NCBI RefSeq assembly: GCF_000350485.1
Contig: NZ_AORV01000031.1
Coordinates: 1 to 64,000, forward strand
Direction of reading: 5' to 3'
Length of the DNA: 64,000 nucleotides
Origin: Ruminiclostridium cellobioparum subsp. termitidis CT1112
GTDB taxonomy: Bacteria; Bacillota; Clostridia; Acetivibrionales; DSM-1351
Shown here: in pieces, positions 8,682-18,288 of the stretch
Numbering within the stretch: the first letter of the stretch is position 1
Layout: each line of letters begins with the position of its first letter
Made by a program: the position numbers and the translations under genes
The notes under the pieces: generated by a model
The model's database searches: none
Told to the model about the DNA's origin: nothing
The model's input: only the letters and a program-made list of their open reading frames with translations

Positions 8682-9563
8682 TTATGCCTTTTTCATTCTG
8701 AAAAGCTTTTGTATCACAACTGTAAGCAAAAGACACTCCCCTATTATGAATATGGCCATTGAACTGCCGTAACCATATTGATACTTATGGAAAATAGTAT
8801 TAAACATAAGGGTACTCGGAACCTCGGTTGCATGTACCGGACCTCCTCCGGTAAGGACGTAAATGAGGTCAAAGGTTTTCAATGAACCTATTACGGCAAA
8901 TGTCACGCAAACTTCCAATATGGGCTTAATCAACGGAATGGTTATTCTGAACGCAGTTTGTACCGAAGACGCTCCATCTATTTTAGCCGCTTCCATAATA
9001 TCGGAAGAAATGGATTTAATGGCTGCGTACATCAGAAGCATGTGATAACCGATGTATTGCCACACAACAGGGACAAATACCGCTCCAAGTGCGGTATCAG
9101 TGCTTCCTATCCACTCTTTGGCCAATGAATCCAGACCGATATTTCTTAAAAATGTATTCAGCAAACCATAGCCCGGGTGGTATATTTTCATCCACAGCTG
9201 TCCTATTACAACCGTTGAAACTATGACAGGTATAAAATATACCGACCTGTAGAAATTCTCTCCTCTGACTTTGTTGGATAATACCAGAGCCAGCACTAAA
9301 GATATTGGAAGCTGTATGAATACTGACAAAAACGCCAATATGACCGAATTTTTTATTGACTCGATAAAGCCATCTTCGTGATTTGTAAATAAAGTAATAT
9401 AGTTATCAATACCAATAAATTTGCTTTTTCCTATTCCATCCCACTGAAGCGTACTGTAATACCCCGACATGAATATAGGAAAAATAATTATCGCAATGAA
9501 TATAATCAGAGCAGGAAGAATAAAAAAACATATAGCTTTTTTGTTGCTCAGTACTCTCTCCAT
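8682..9563 (-). CDS. Carbohydrate ABC transporter permease (MalF/UgpA family)
   Basis: The 293-residue partner permease has six membrane segments and the EAA loop MEAAKIDGASSVQTAFRITI near residues 190-210. It pairs with the MalG-type permease encoded 36 nt downstream to form the sugar channel. The long TM1-TM2 loop typical of E. coli MalF is absent, as in most CUT1 systems of Gram-positives. A stable nested hairpin separates it from the binding-protein gene, which should lower its expression relative to that gene. Confidence 0.92.
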   Translation of the reverse strand: MERVLSNKKAICFFILPALIIFIAIIIFPIFMSGYYSTLQWDGIGKSKFIGIDNYITLFTNHEDGFIESIKNSVILAFLSVFIQLPISLVLALVLSNKVRGENFYRSVYFIPVIVSTVVIGQLWMKIYHPGYGLLNTFLRNIGLDSLAKEWIGSTDTALGAVFVPVVWQYIGYHMLLMYAAIKSISSDIMEAAKIDGASSVQTAFRITIPLIKPILEVCVTFAVIGSLKTFDLIYVLTGGGPVHATEVPSTLMFNTIFHKYQYGYGSSMAIFIIGECLLLTVVIQKLFRMKKA

Positions 9564-9576
9564 TTTTCCACCTCAC

Positions 9577-9670
9577 AATTATTAACGGCAAAGGTGTCCG
9601 CTGAGAAAATGCTGACTCGCATGTAGTTTCCGAGCGGACACCCTGGATTATTCCCTGACCGTTAATAATT
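9577..9670 (-). promoter_or_regulatory. Nested intergenic RNA hairpin between binding protein and permease
   Basis: An outer stem AATTATTAACGG/CCGTTAATAATT (9577-9588, 9659-9670) encloses an inner stem GGTGTCCGCT/AGCGGACACC (9593-9602, 9633-9642). Both are perfect. The position between binding protein and permease suggests 3'-end protection or partial attenuation that keeps binding protein in excess. Confidence 0.65.
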
Positions 9671-9685
9671 CCACTGTTTTAGTAT

Positions 9686-11038
9686 TTATTTCTTTTCATT
9701 CAATTTCTGCATTTCCTTGGCAAATTCTTCAGGAGTTTTCTTTCCTGCATATATTTCTGCTACAAGGTTCTTGTGAGTTTCGGCATCAGCACCTTCAAGG
9801 AAGGTATCCCATGCAAGAACATATGATTTTGCATTTGCTGTCAAATCTTTTATCTGTTTGGCCAATGCATTGATCTTTGACTCATCAACGCCGTCAACCT
9901 TCCATGTGGCAAGACCGCCGTCATCAGCTGTGAGCTTTGCCATTGTCTCCGACAGATATCCTGCTGTCTTGCAGGCAGCATCCTTGTCGGCAGCGTTGGC
10001 ACTTACACAGAAACCTTCTATGGAACCGCCGAAGAATTCATCAGAAGTACCTTTTCCGTCATTAACCATCGGGAATGCAACAGCCTGAACCTTATCGGCA
10101 ACCTTGCTGTCTTTGCCCATTATATTTCCTACAAACCAGTTACCCATGTAATACATTGGAATCTGACCCTCTGTAAACGGAACTGCCGATTCATCGTTTG
10201 TCAAACCGAGACAGCCATCGTTAAATGCCTTTGCATCAACAAGTTCTTTCAGCTTTGCGGCCGATTCGACAAATGCCGGCTGATCATAGGAAGCAGTCTT
10301 ATTTAATGCATCAACACATGCCTGAGCACCTGCCGTACGAAGAGCAAGAGCATTCTGGAAGAACATTGCGGGCCATCTGTCTTTACCACCAACGGTGATA
10401 GGAGTGATATTCTTGGCTCTGAAAGCTTTTACAGCTGTGAGAAGTTCGTCGTAAGTAGCCGGTATCTTAACACCGTTCTGATCGAATAAATCCTTGTTGC
10501 AGTAGAGTACGGCAACCCATTTTGAATAAGGAATTCCGTATGTTTTATTGTCAAATTTGAAGAAGTCTGTTGCACCCGGAAGAATTTTATCACCTGCTCC
10601 TGATGAAGCAATATATTCATCCAATGGAAGAACTTTACCTGCATCTACAAAAGGTTTGGTGAAACCTGCACCCCAGCTGTAGAATACGTCTGGAGCTTCA
10701 TTTGCAGCAACAGCAGTCTTTAGCTTTGTCTTATAGGATTCGTTTTCTGTTGCATCATGTTCGATAGTAATATTGGCCAGCTCAGTTTTTGCGGATTCCA
10801 ATACCTTATAGAAATATGCGGCATTTGAGTCCTTGGTCGGATCTGTCCACAGCGTCCAAACCCTGACAGTTGCACTTTTTGTTTCTGATGGCTTTGCAGA
10901 TGTCTCGGTTGTTGTAGAACCGGCAGCTGAAGTATCAGGTGAATTTGATCCAGCGGAATTACTTCCACATGCTGCAAGGCTGGTTGCAATAGCAACTGAA
11001 AGAGCAGCAGTCATAACTCTTAATGCAAATCTCTTCAT
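9686..11038 (-). CDS. Extracellular sugar-binding lipoprotein
   Basis: This 450-residue solute-binding protein delivers a sugar or oligosaccharide to the two permeases downstream. It has a basic N-terminus, a hydrophobic core and a lipobox LAAC near residues 21-24, then a Ser/Thr-rich linker (about 25-55) before the mature domain. The body has the family-1 binding-protein plan, with WTLWTD in the first strand, YSWGAGFTKPFVDAGKVLPL and a PMYYMGNWFVGN cleft segment. The start has AGGAGG nearby. The YesMN regulators just upstream suggest induction by the substrate; the sugar itself cannot be read from sequence. Confidence 0.93.
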   Translation of the reverse strand: MKRFALRVMTAALSVAIATSLAACGSNSAGSNSPDTSAAGSTTTETSAKPSETKSATVRVWTLWTDPTKDSNAAYFYKVLESAKTELANITIEHDATENESYKTKLKTAVAANEAPDVFYSWGAGFTKPFVDAGKVLPLDEYIASSGAGDKILPGATDFFKFDNKTYGIPYSKWVAVLYCNKDLFDQNGVKIPATYDELLTAVKAFRAKNITPITVGGKDRWPAMFFQNALALRTAGAQACVDALNKTASYDQPAFVESAAKLKELVDAKAFNDGCLGLTNDESAVPFTEGQIPMYYMGNWFVGNIMGKDSKVADKVQAVAFPMVNDGKGTSDEFFGGSIEGFCVSANAADKDAACKTAGYLSETMAKLTADDGGLATWKVDGVDESKINALAKQIKDLTANAKSYVLAWDTFLEGADAETHKNLVAEIYAGKKTPEEFAKEMQKLNEKK

Positions 11039-11173
11039 TTTAATTTCCTCCTAAAAGTTATTTATATTTTTTACTGCAAGTTAATAATAAGCTAAGATGC
11101 TGCATATATAAATTCATTAGTTTTACTGAAAAGTATAAAATTTTTTCTGTGTGAAATTATTAAACGTATTGTG

Positions 11174-11339
11174 CTAGTGGTCTGTAACATCTAAAACGTA
11201 TATTGCCGTCGAGGAAAATTTTCGCAGCATAAGGCGGAGGACGAAGGCAATACTGTATGTATTGACAAGGACGACAACGAAATTCTGCGGGGATTTAACC
11301 GTCGGCAATATGTGACTTTTAGGTGTTACAGACCACTAG
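11174..11339. repeat. Repeat family A, complete palindromic MITE-like element
   Basis: A 166-bp element whose ends CTAGTGGTCTGTAACA and TGTTACAGACCACTAG are perfect inverted repeats, extended imperfectly to about 55 bp per side. The centre holds AAGGCGGAGGA and a CAATAC/GTATTG hairpin (11248-11253, 11259-11264). It has no coding capacity. CTAG at both ends may be the target duplication. Confidence 0.75.
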
Positions 11340-11463
11340 ATTAAAAGCACAGATATTTTCCGGAATAAATAGCTGCTGCCTCACCGGGAACAACTTTGCA
11401 GAGCTTGTGCTTCAAATAGTGCGCGAGAACGTATACACCAATGAGAAGCCTGAAAGGAAATAA
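11340..11463 (+). pseudogene. 3' remnant of an unidentified gene
   Basis: Directly after the family A element an open plus-strand frame reads IFSGINSCCLTGNNFAELV and then LQIVRENVYTNEKPERK before a TAA at 11461-11463. There is no start codon or ribosome binding site. It looks like the C-terminus of a gene whose upstream part was lost or displaced at the repeat. It converges with the response regulator gene. No family is recognised. Confidence 0.35.
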
Positions 11464-11466
11464 ACT

Positions 11467-13068
11467 TTATTTGGATTTTCTGTAGTCATTTGCACTTAAG
11501 CCGGTGTACTTTTTGAAGCATATGCTGAAATAGTGAGGATCGTTTATCCCCACCTGCCCGGCTATTTCATATACCATTAAGTCTGTGTCTCCCAACAGCT
11601 TAAAGGCTTTTTCCATTCTCAATTTCATGAGGTAATCCACAAAGGTCTGTCCGGTTTCTTCCTTGAAAATACGGCTGAGATAGCTTAAATTCAGGAAAAA
11701 TTTCTTTGCAACTTCTGAAAGTGACAAATTTGAATCGGTATAATTATCATGAATATATTCTTTTACATCCTGCAAAATCTTTCTGGCCTTTTTCCCCTGC
11801 TGACTGCTGACCGACAGAGTTGCTGCCGAAGCCGTATTCTTGAGATACTCTTTGATATCGGGCAATGTATCCAGCTTGAAGATCTTTTCAAAGGGCTGCA
11901 GATTGTTTTTAAATATATCCTTCTGGTTTATGTCGGACATTATAATAACATTCATAATTACCGATATTAAATTACAGGCAATTACACGGGCCTGTTCCAA
12001 TGATTTACAGGCATTCTCCTCCTCGCCGAAAAACAGATCGATGGTTTCCCCCACTTTTTCCAAAAGCCCTGATTTTACATAGAAACCGAAACGGCCCATA
12101 CTGTCATTGTCTACCCTCATGTTTGCACCGGTGGAGGACCAGATATCCGAGAAGCTGACAACCTGGTTTTTACCCACAACAAACTTGTAGCTGACGGCAT
12201 CACATGCCTCTTTATAAGAGAGATACACTTTATCGATCCCGCTGTGGATATTTCCTATTCCAATAGCTATTGAACATTTGAGCCTGTTAAGCAGCATGGA
12301 TTTTATGGTTTCACAGCATTCTTCAAGATCAAGAGCCGTTTCGTTGGACATGACAACAATCCTCTGGCTGTTATCAAAAAAAACATTTACATAATCATCT
12401 TTTTCAAAAGACCGGCGGATATAATCAATACATCTCATCTTGTTTATTAATTTATGCTCCTCATCTCCGGAATTTTCTTCTATTATATCCTCCACCTCTA
12501 CAACAGCAATCCGGAAGTCTGCCGCGCCGAACTTTATGTCAAAGTATGAAAGCCTCTCATCAATTGACGCCAGGTCAAAGCCTCCCTGAATCAATTCATT
12601 GAAAAGTTTTTCCCTTAAAAATGGGAGATTCTGCTCCAGCTGTTTTTTCAGCTTTTCATAACCTTTGGAAAGAGTTCTTTCCTTAATTATTTTTTCTCTT
12701 ATGGATATTAAAGCCCTGGTGATTTCATCGTCATTAATGGGTTTCAGGAGAAAATCCGAGACTCCCACCTTTATACCCTTTTTGGCAAACTCAAATTCCT
12801 CATGGCCTGTCAATACGATGATCTTTATATGCGGATGTTTCTCACTGACTGTTTTGCTGAATTCCAGCCCGTCCATTACAGGCATGCAGATATCGGTAAT
12901 TATGACATCGGGAAGCAGAGTGTCCACGAGCTCCAGCGCCGCCATGGCACTTGAGCATTCACCCGCTATGTTGAAACCTATCTCCTCCCAGTTTATACAA
13001 GCCTTGAGCAGCTCAAGTACAAGGCGTTCATCCTCTACAAGCATTACTTTCATCAAATCTTCCGACAT
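11467..13068 (-). CDS. YesN-family response regulator with AraC output domain
   Basis: This 533-residue transcription regulator has an N-terminal receiver domain (about 5-125), with the acidic pocket VEDE, phospho-acceptor Asp59 in IITDICMP and the conserved Lys in FLLKP. A long middle region follows, then a C-terminal AraC/XylS double helix-turn-helix (about 425-530, ending GINDPHYFSICFKKYTGLS and NDYRKSK). It should be phosphorylated by the kinase encoded upstream and activate the sugar ABC genes downstream. An in-frame ATG 15 nt later with GGAAG 5 nt ahead is an alternative start. Confidence 0.93.
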   Translation of the reverse strand: MSEDLMKVMLVEDERLVLELLKACINWEEIGFNIAGECSSAMAALELVDTLLPDVIITDICMPVMDGLEFSKTVSEKHPHIKIIVLTGHEEFEFAKKGIKVGVSDFLLKPINDDEITRALISIREKIIKERTLSKGYEKLKKQLEQNLPFLREKLFNELIQGGFDLASIDERLSYFDIKFGAADFRIAVVEVEDIIEENSGDEEHKLINKMRCIDYIRRSFEKDDYVNVFFDNSQRIVVMSNETALDLEECCETIKSMLLNRLKCSIAIGIGNIHSGIDKVYLSYKEACDAVSYKFVVGKNQVVSFSDIWSSTGANMRVDNDSMGRFGFYVKSGLLEKVGETIDLFFGEEENACKSLEQARVIACNLISVIMNVIIMSDINQKDIFKNNLQPFEKIFKLDTLPDIKEYLKNTASAATLSVSSQQGKKARKILQDVKEYIHDNYTDSNLSLSEVAKKFFLNLSYLSRIFKEETGQTFVDYLMKLRMEKAFKLLGDTDLMVYEIAGQVGINDPHYFSICFKKYTGLSANDYRKSK

Positions 13069-13087
13069 TTAAAACACCGTTGCCTTT

Positions 13088-13142
13088 CCGGTTCACAAAT
13101 ATTAAAATTAACCGCTGACTCCACATACCCATCGTGAACCGG
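13088..13142. repeat. Inverted repeat between kinase and regulator genes
   Basis: CCGGTTCAC (13088-13096) and GTGAACCGG (13134-13142) are perfect 9-bp arms with a 37-nt loop. They could form an intercistronic hairpin in the two-component transcript. Confidence 0.4.
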
Positions 13143-13211
13143 ATAAGCCGTGAAGGTGTACTTCAATAATTAACAGTCACTGAGCTGTAAAAGAACCTGT
13201 TGCTGATATGT

Positions 13212-15047
13212 CTATGCCTCCCCGGTTTTCAGCTCGGGGAGTTCATTCTGGGGATGCTCCGCAGGTATTTTTATAATGACCCTGGTGCCGTTTCCGGGAC
13301 TGCTTTCAATAGTGACGATCTCTTCTATTCCATAAAGGATTTTCAGCCGCTCTATTGTTCCCCATATACCAAAGCTGTTTTTCTCCCGGGCAGTTTTACC
13401 AGAGGTCAGTTTCTGTACATCTTCCCCGGTCATGCCCATACCATTGTCCGCAATAATCAGTTCGATGGAATCTCCGTGATATTTTGCACCTATATATATG
13501 GAACCGCTTTTTTGCATGGGTCTGATCCCATGGTACAGAGCATTCTCCACAAAAGGCTGTAAAACAAGCTTCAGTATCTTATACTTTTTAACCTCCTCAT
13601 CGATGTCATATTCCACCGAGAACATATCCTCATAACGGTATTTCTGAATCTTCAAATAGTTGCTCACCACATCAAGTTCCTCTCCAATGGTAATGAGCTC
13701 CTTCCCCTTGCTCAGGCTTGTCCTGTAATAGTTTCCAAGTGCCTTCATTATATTGTAGACATCCTGGTTTTTTCCCGAGAGTGCAAGTGAGCTTATGGAA
13801 TCGAAGGTATTATACAAAAAGTGAGGCTTTATCTGCGCCTGCAGCACTTCCAGCTCTGTTTTCCGCTTCAGCTTCTGCTCCTCAACTATCCTGTAAATCA
13901 GTTTTTGTATCTCCTCCACCATTGTGTTGTAGCCGTCTCTGAGCCTGCCTATTTCATCCTTGCCTGCCTTCAGCTGCACCTTTTTGAATTCGCCCTTTTC
14001 TATTCCCTTCATGGCTTCGCAAAACTTCTTTATAGGCACGGTTATGGTCCTCGAGATAAAAATCGAGCCCACAAATAAAAGCAAGCTGTTTACCGCCACC
14101 AGTAAAAATGTTACCAGCCCTATGAACCCCGACTCCTTGGAAAGCTCTCTGTAGGGTATTATGCTGGCTACCTTCCAGCCCGTTTCATCAATCCTCAGAT
14201 AAGATACCATGTACTCGGTTTGGTCGGACTTCCACAGTGTATATTTCTTATTTAATTTTTCATTGTCATATATGAATTTTGTAAGATCAAAACCCGAGGT
14301 ATTATCCGAATCTATCAGTATGTTGTCCTGGCCATCCATGAGCAGTATCTCGGCATCGGGATTGTTTGTCATATCATAGCAGGATTTTTCAAGCACCGCC
14401 TCAGGGATATTTAAAACCAATATACCAAGCGGGGTTTGCGTATGCAGATCATTTATAACCCTTATAAGAGATATAAAACTTCCTTCGAAACTCACAGGGT
14501 TGAATATTCCCCCTGCATTATAGGCCAGAATATAGCTCCCTTTCTTTTTCATAACCTCGTTATACCAGGGAGCCTGAGTTATATTCGTAATCTTTACCGT
14601 TCTGGCAATACCTTTTTCTGCGCTGTACTTATGGCCTCTCAAGTCGAATATGTGAATCGACGAGGCATACGAACTTCCCCCTACCAGCCTGTCCACCGCC
14701 ACATCAGCCTGATGCTGGTATGCAAAGCTGTAGTTTGTCAAAGTGTTCCGAAGAGAATCCTGTATTTCATCATTTGATACGATAAGTTTGGAAAATTCGG
14801 CTACATTTCCTATAACCGTATTTGTGCTTGTACTGACTGTATGCAGCAGCTGAAAGGATATGTTGCTTACGGGACCCAGAGCGATTGCAGAGTTGACCCT
14901 TGAATACAGTACTGCACTTATCCCTATGGAAATTGCCAGAAGTATAAGATAGTAGGCCACGATTTTTGCACTTATGGAAAGGTTCATCAGTCTTTGCTGC
15001 ATATTCCCATGGATTTTATGCTTAAATACCTTCGTCACCTTCTGCAT
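13212..15047 (-). CDS. YesM-family sensor histidine kinase
   Basis: This 611-residue membrane kinase probably senses sugars or wall-derived saccharides. A membrane segment lies at about 30-50, followed by a ~270-residue extracellular Cache-like sensor, a second membrane segment near 310-335, a HAMP linker (SRTITVPIKKFCEAMKGIEK) and a HisKA_7TM/YesM-type phosphorylation site in QIKPHFLYNTFDSISS. The ATP-binding domain has VLQPFVENALYHG (N box) and ADNGMGM (G1). GGAGGG precedes the start. A clear promoter lies upstream, so kinase and regulator form one unit. Confidence 0.94.
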   Translation of the reverse strand: MQKVTKVFKHKIHGNMQQRLMNLSISAKIVAYYLILLAISIGISAVLYSRVNSAIALGPVSNISFQLLHTVSTSTNTVIGNVAEFSKLIVSNDEIQDSLRNTLTNYSFAYQHQADVAVDRLVGGSSYASSIHIFDLRGHKYSAEKGIARTVKITNITQAPWYNEVMKKKGSYILAYNAGGIFNPVSFEGSFISLIRVINDLHTQTPLGILVLNIPEAVLEKSCYDMTNNPDAEILLMDGQDNILIDSDNTSGFDLTKFIYDNEKLNKKYTLWKSDQTEYMVSYLRIDETGWKVASIIPYRELSKESGFIGLVTFLLVAVNSLLLFVGSIFISRTITVPIKKFCEAMKGIEKGEFKKVQLKAGKDEIGRLRDGYNTMVEEIQKLIYRIVEEQKLKRKTELEVLQAQIKPHFLYNTFDSISSLALSGKNQDVYNIMKALGNYYRTSLSKGKELITIGEELDVVSNYLKIQKYRYEDMFSVEYDIDEEVKKYKILKLVLQPFVENALYHGIRPMQKSGSIYIGAKYHGDSIELIIADNGMGMTGEDVQKLTSGKTAREKNSFGIWGTIERLKILYGIEEIVTIESSPGNGTRVIIKIPAEHPQNELPELKTGEA

Positions 15048-15126
15048 TTTCCGCCCTCCGATAAACTTCCGAAAACATGAAATATGGCGTAGACATGATC
15101 ACCCTACCCGGATTTTTAATACTTTG

Positions 15127-15155
15127 ATTATATTAAATAGTCCCTGTATTGTAAA
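15127..15155 (-). promoter_or_regulatory. Predicted sigma-A promoter of the two-component operon
   Basis: -35 TTTACA (15150-15155) and -10 TATAAT (15127-15132) are separated by 17 bp, about 80 nt upstream of the kinase start. Confidence 0.65.
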
Positions 15156-15253
15156 CACGCCTGCGCCTGTTCTGCAGTCAAACAACAGCCGTTTATTCAA
15201 TTAGGCTTTAATTTACATAAATATAATACTTTATATAAATATTTTTTATTTTG

Positions 15254-17977
15254 TTAATTATGTCTTTTCCTGTTAACTCCCAGCAGGCTTGATAATACAG
15301 GTCCCATCAAGGTAAAGCCCATGATGAGCAGCCATTCATTAAGGCCGAGAGGCACTGTTTCAAAAATTGTCTGAAGTGCAGGTATATATACCACTCCAAG
15401 TATCATTACCAACGAGCACAGAACTGCAAGTATCAAGGGAATGTTATTAAATATGGGTATTTCGAATATGTTTTTTGTTTCAGATTTGCACTCAAACACG
15501 TGGATCAGCTGTGTCATTACCAATGTCATAAATGCTCCTGTGCGGGCCAGCTCGACACTATCTACGAAATACAATATGCTGACGAATACACCCAGTGTGC
15601 TCAAACCGATGAATATCCCTCTTGATACTATTAATTTCAGCAGGCCGTGGGAGAAGATATGATCCTTTGCTCCCCGGGGTTTTCTCATCATGATGTCATT
15701 TTCTGCGGGATCCAGTCCGAGGGCTATGGCCGGCAATCCGTCGGTAACAAGGTTTACCCATAATATCTGAATAGGCAGCAGCGGTATGGGAAGCCACATA
15801 ATCATACCCAAAAACATGGTCAATACTTCACCCAGATTACATGCCAGCATGTATCTTATAAATTTTCTGATATTGTTGTAAATAACCCTTCCCTCTTCTA
15901 CCGCCGCAACTATGGTTGCAAAATTGTCATCCAGCAGTACCATGGAGGAGGCCTCCTTTGTCACATCAGTGCCGGTTATACCCATGGATACTCCGATATC
16001 GGCCTCTTTTACGGCAGGAGCATCATTTACTCCGTCTCCTGTCATGGCAACTATGTGACCCAATTTCTTAAGCACCCTGACAATCATCAGCTTGTGCTTG
16101 GGAGAGACTCTTGCATACACTGACACAGAAGGAGCCATATTTTCGAGCTGTGACTCATTCATTTTGTCAAGCTCGGCACCTGTCAATACATTATCCCCCT
16201 CACAGTAAATGTTTAATTCTCTGGCTATAGCTGTGGCTGTGAGCTTATGGTCCCCGGTTATCATTATGGGCTTTATACCTGCAAGCCTGCATTTTTGAAC
16301 AGCTTCTATGGCTTCTTTTCTCGGAGGGTCGATCATTCCCATCAATCCCACAAATATAAGGTCATTTTCCACATTTTTGGTATTTGGATTGTAAGTGCCG
16401 GTCTCCAGTTTTCTAAAGGCCAGACCCATTACTCTCAGGGCATTGTTGGCCATACTGTCGTTTATCCTGGTTATCGACCTTCTTGTCAATTCGTCCAGCT
16501 TGATAATTCCCCTGACCGACATTATTCTGTTGCACTTGTCAATAATCATATCGGGGGCGCCTTTTGTGAATACATACACCTCTCCCTTGTTGCTTTTACA
16601 GACTATTGACATGCACTTTCTATCCGAATCAAAGGGGAGCTCATCTATTCTCTGATAAGTTCCGTTCAAACTGTTCTGAGTTATCCCCGCCTTTGCGGCA
16701 GCAATGGTCAAGGCTATTTCGGTGGGATCCCCCGAGATTCTCAGGGTATCCTGTTTGGAGAAAATGGATTTGATTTTACCCATAGCGGTATTTTCGGAAG
16801 CGGGCCTGGTTATGACTGAGTTGTTGCACAGAGCTCCGATCTCCAGTGCCAGTTTTACTCCTTCCACTTTCAGGGGGTCGGAAGATCTGTTGTCAGCAAG
16901 AAAGTCCCCCTCCAGATTGTAACCGTTGCCTGTAACCGAAAGCTGGTAGCCTGCCGCATATATTTTTCTCACTGTCATCTTGTTCTCTGTGAGTGTCCCT
17001 GTTTTATCCGAACAAATTATGCTGGCGCAGCCCAGGGTTTCAACTGCCGGCAGCTTTCTGATCAGGGCATTTCTTTTCAACATTCTCTGGACACCCAAAG
17101 CCAGGGATATGGTGACTATTGCCGGAAGTCCTTCAGGGACGGCGGCCACGGCCAGGCTGATCCCCGAGAGCAGCATGTTGAAGAGCTTTTCACCGCGGAT
17201 GACGCCTGCTATGGAGACGATTGCACATATCAGCAGACATCCCACGGCAATAAACTTACCCAGGTGTGCAAGCCTTCTCTGCAGCGGCGTCTCATCATCT
17301 TCAATATTCTGGATCATATCGGCAATATGGCCCATTTCGGTTTTCATACCGGTGGCATAAACTACAGCTTTGGCTCTGCCGCCGGTTACCACGGTTCCCA
17401 TATAAACGGAGGATTTTTTATCGAAAGGGTCTATGAGCGCTTTGTTGTTTTTAATAGGATTCTTCTCAACGGGAACCGATTCCCCTGTAAGGAGTGACTC
17501 GTCGACATGCAGACTGCTGCTTTCCAGAATGGCTGCGTCGGCGGCAATACGGTCTCCTGCCTCTATGACAAGAACATCCCCAGGAACAATTTCTTCTGCC
17601 GGAATGCTCACCTGCTGCTCATTCCTGATGACCTTGGCACTTGGTGCTGCCAGGGACTTTAATGCCTCCATGGTTTTCTCGGTTTTGAATTCCTGGACAA
17701 AACCCATTATTGCATTTACCACAACAATAGCTATTATGGTGACAGCCTCGGTCATTTCACCCATTAAGCCCGAAATAACGGTTGAGATCATCAGAATTAT
17801 AACCATCAAATCGGTAAATTGCTGAAACAGTATCTTTAAAGGTGATATTTTCTTTCTCTCGGCCAAAATGTTAAGGCCGTGCTTTTGAAGCTTAGATTTG
17901 GCCTCCTTGTCGGTAAGGCCTGTCGTTAGTATATTTTCTGATTTTGCATAATTCAACATAGATTCAATAACACTCAT
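15254..17977 (-). CDS. P-type cation-transporting ATPase (SERCA-like Ca2+ type)
   Basis: This 907-residue plasma-membrane pump should export Ca2+ or a related divalent cation at the cost of ATP. Seen in sequence: a cation-ATPase N-domain, TGES actuator motif at 164-167, PEGLP in TM4 at 281-285, phosphorylation site DKTGT at 324-328, MITGD and TGDGVNDAPA hinge motifs, and ten predicted membrane segments. PEGLP together with a C-terminal cation-ATPase domain argues for the P2A (Ca2+) class rather than heavy-metal pumps. A long perfect hairpin lies just upstream of the ribosome binding site and may regulate it. Confidence 0.93.
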   Translation of the reverse strand: MSVIESMLNYAKSENILTTGLTDKEAKSKLQKHGLNILAERKKISPLKILFQQFTDLMVIILMISTVISGLMGEMTEAVTIIAIVVVNAIMGFVQEFKTEKTMEALKSLAAPSAKVIRNEQQVSIPAEEIVPGDVLVIEAGDRIAADAAILESSSLHVDESLLTGESVPVEKNPIKNNKALIDPFDKKSSVYMGTVVTGGRAKAVVYATGMKTEMGHIADMIQNIEDDETPLQRRLAHLGKFIAVGCLLICAIVSIAGVIRGEKLFNMLLSGISLAVAAVPEGLPAIVTISLALGVQRMLKRNALIRKLPAVETLGCASIICSDKTGTLTENKMTVRKIYAAGYQLSVTGNGYNLEGDFLADNRSSDPLKVEGVKLALEIGALCNNSVITRPASENTAMGKIKSIFSKQDTLRISGDPTEIALTIAAAKAGITQNSLNGTYQRIDELPFDSDRKCMSIVCKSNKGEVYVFTKGAPDMIIDKCNRIMSVRGIIKLDELTRRSITRINDSMANNALRVMGLAFRKLETGTYNPNTKNVENDLIFVGLMGMIDPPRKEAIEAVQKCRLAGIKPIMITGDHKLTATAIARELNIYCEGDNVLTGAELDKMNESQLENMAPSVSVYARVSPKHKLMIVRVLKKLGHIVAMTGDGVNDAPAVKEADIGVSMGITGTDVTKEASSMVLLDDNFATIVAAVEEGRVIYNNIRKFIRYMLACNLGEVLTMFLGMIMWLPIPLLPIQILWVNLVTDGLPAIALGLDPAENDIMMRKPRGAKDHIFSHGLLKLIVSRGIFIGLSTLGVFVSILYFVDSVELARTGAFMTLVMTQLIHVFECKSETKNIFEIPIFNNIPLILAVLCSLVMILGVVYIPALQTIFETVPLGLNEWLLIMGFTLMGPVLSSLLGVNRKRHN

Positions 17978-18002
17978 GACATTTTCTCGCCTCTCTGGTA
18001 TT

Positions 18003-18050
18003 TAGCATGACTTTCAATAAAAATTGGTACTGTTTTTGAAAGTCATGCTA
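18003..18050 (-). promoter_or_regulatory. Perfect 15-bp hairpin in the P-ATPase leader
   Basis: TAGCATGACTTTCAA (18003-18017) is the exact reverse complement of TTGAAAGTCATGCTA (18036-18050), with an 18-nt loop. It lies 26-73 nt before the ATPase start and lacks a following T-run. It is either an operator or an RNA stem that affects translation or stability. Confidence 0.55.
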
Positions 18051-18288
18051 TGAATATTTTTATTCGGGAGGGAGGGAAAATAGTACAAGATTATTGAGAT
18101 TTAATCAGCTTGAAATGGGGGCTGGAATGTAATATGAAATAATATGAAAATTCAATATTTTTATTTATTAATTTATTATTTGATGCAAATTAATTGTAAA
18201 TGCTCCTGTGCTGATTTAGGTCAATGGGTTGTACACTGTCGGACTGCAACATTAATACAATTTAAATACATGATATATATAATAGTTA

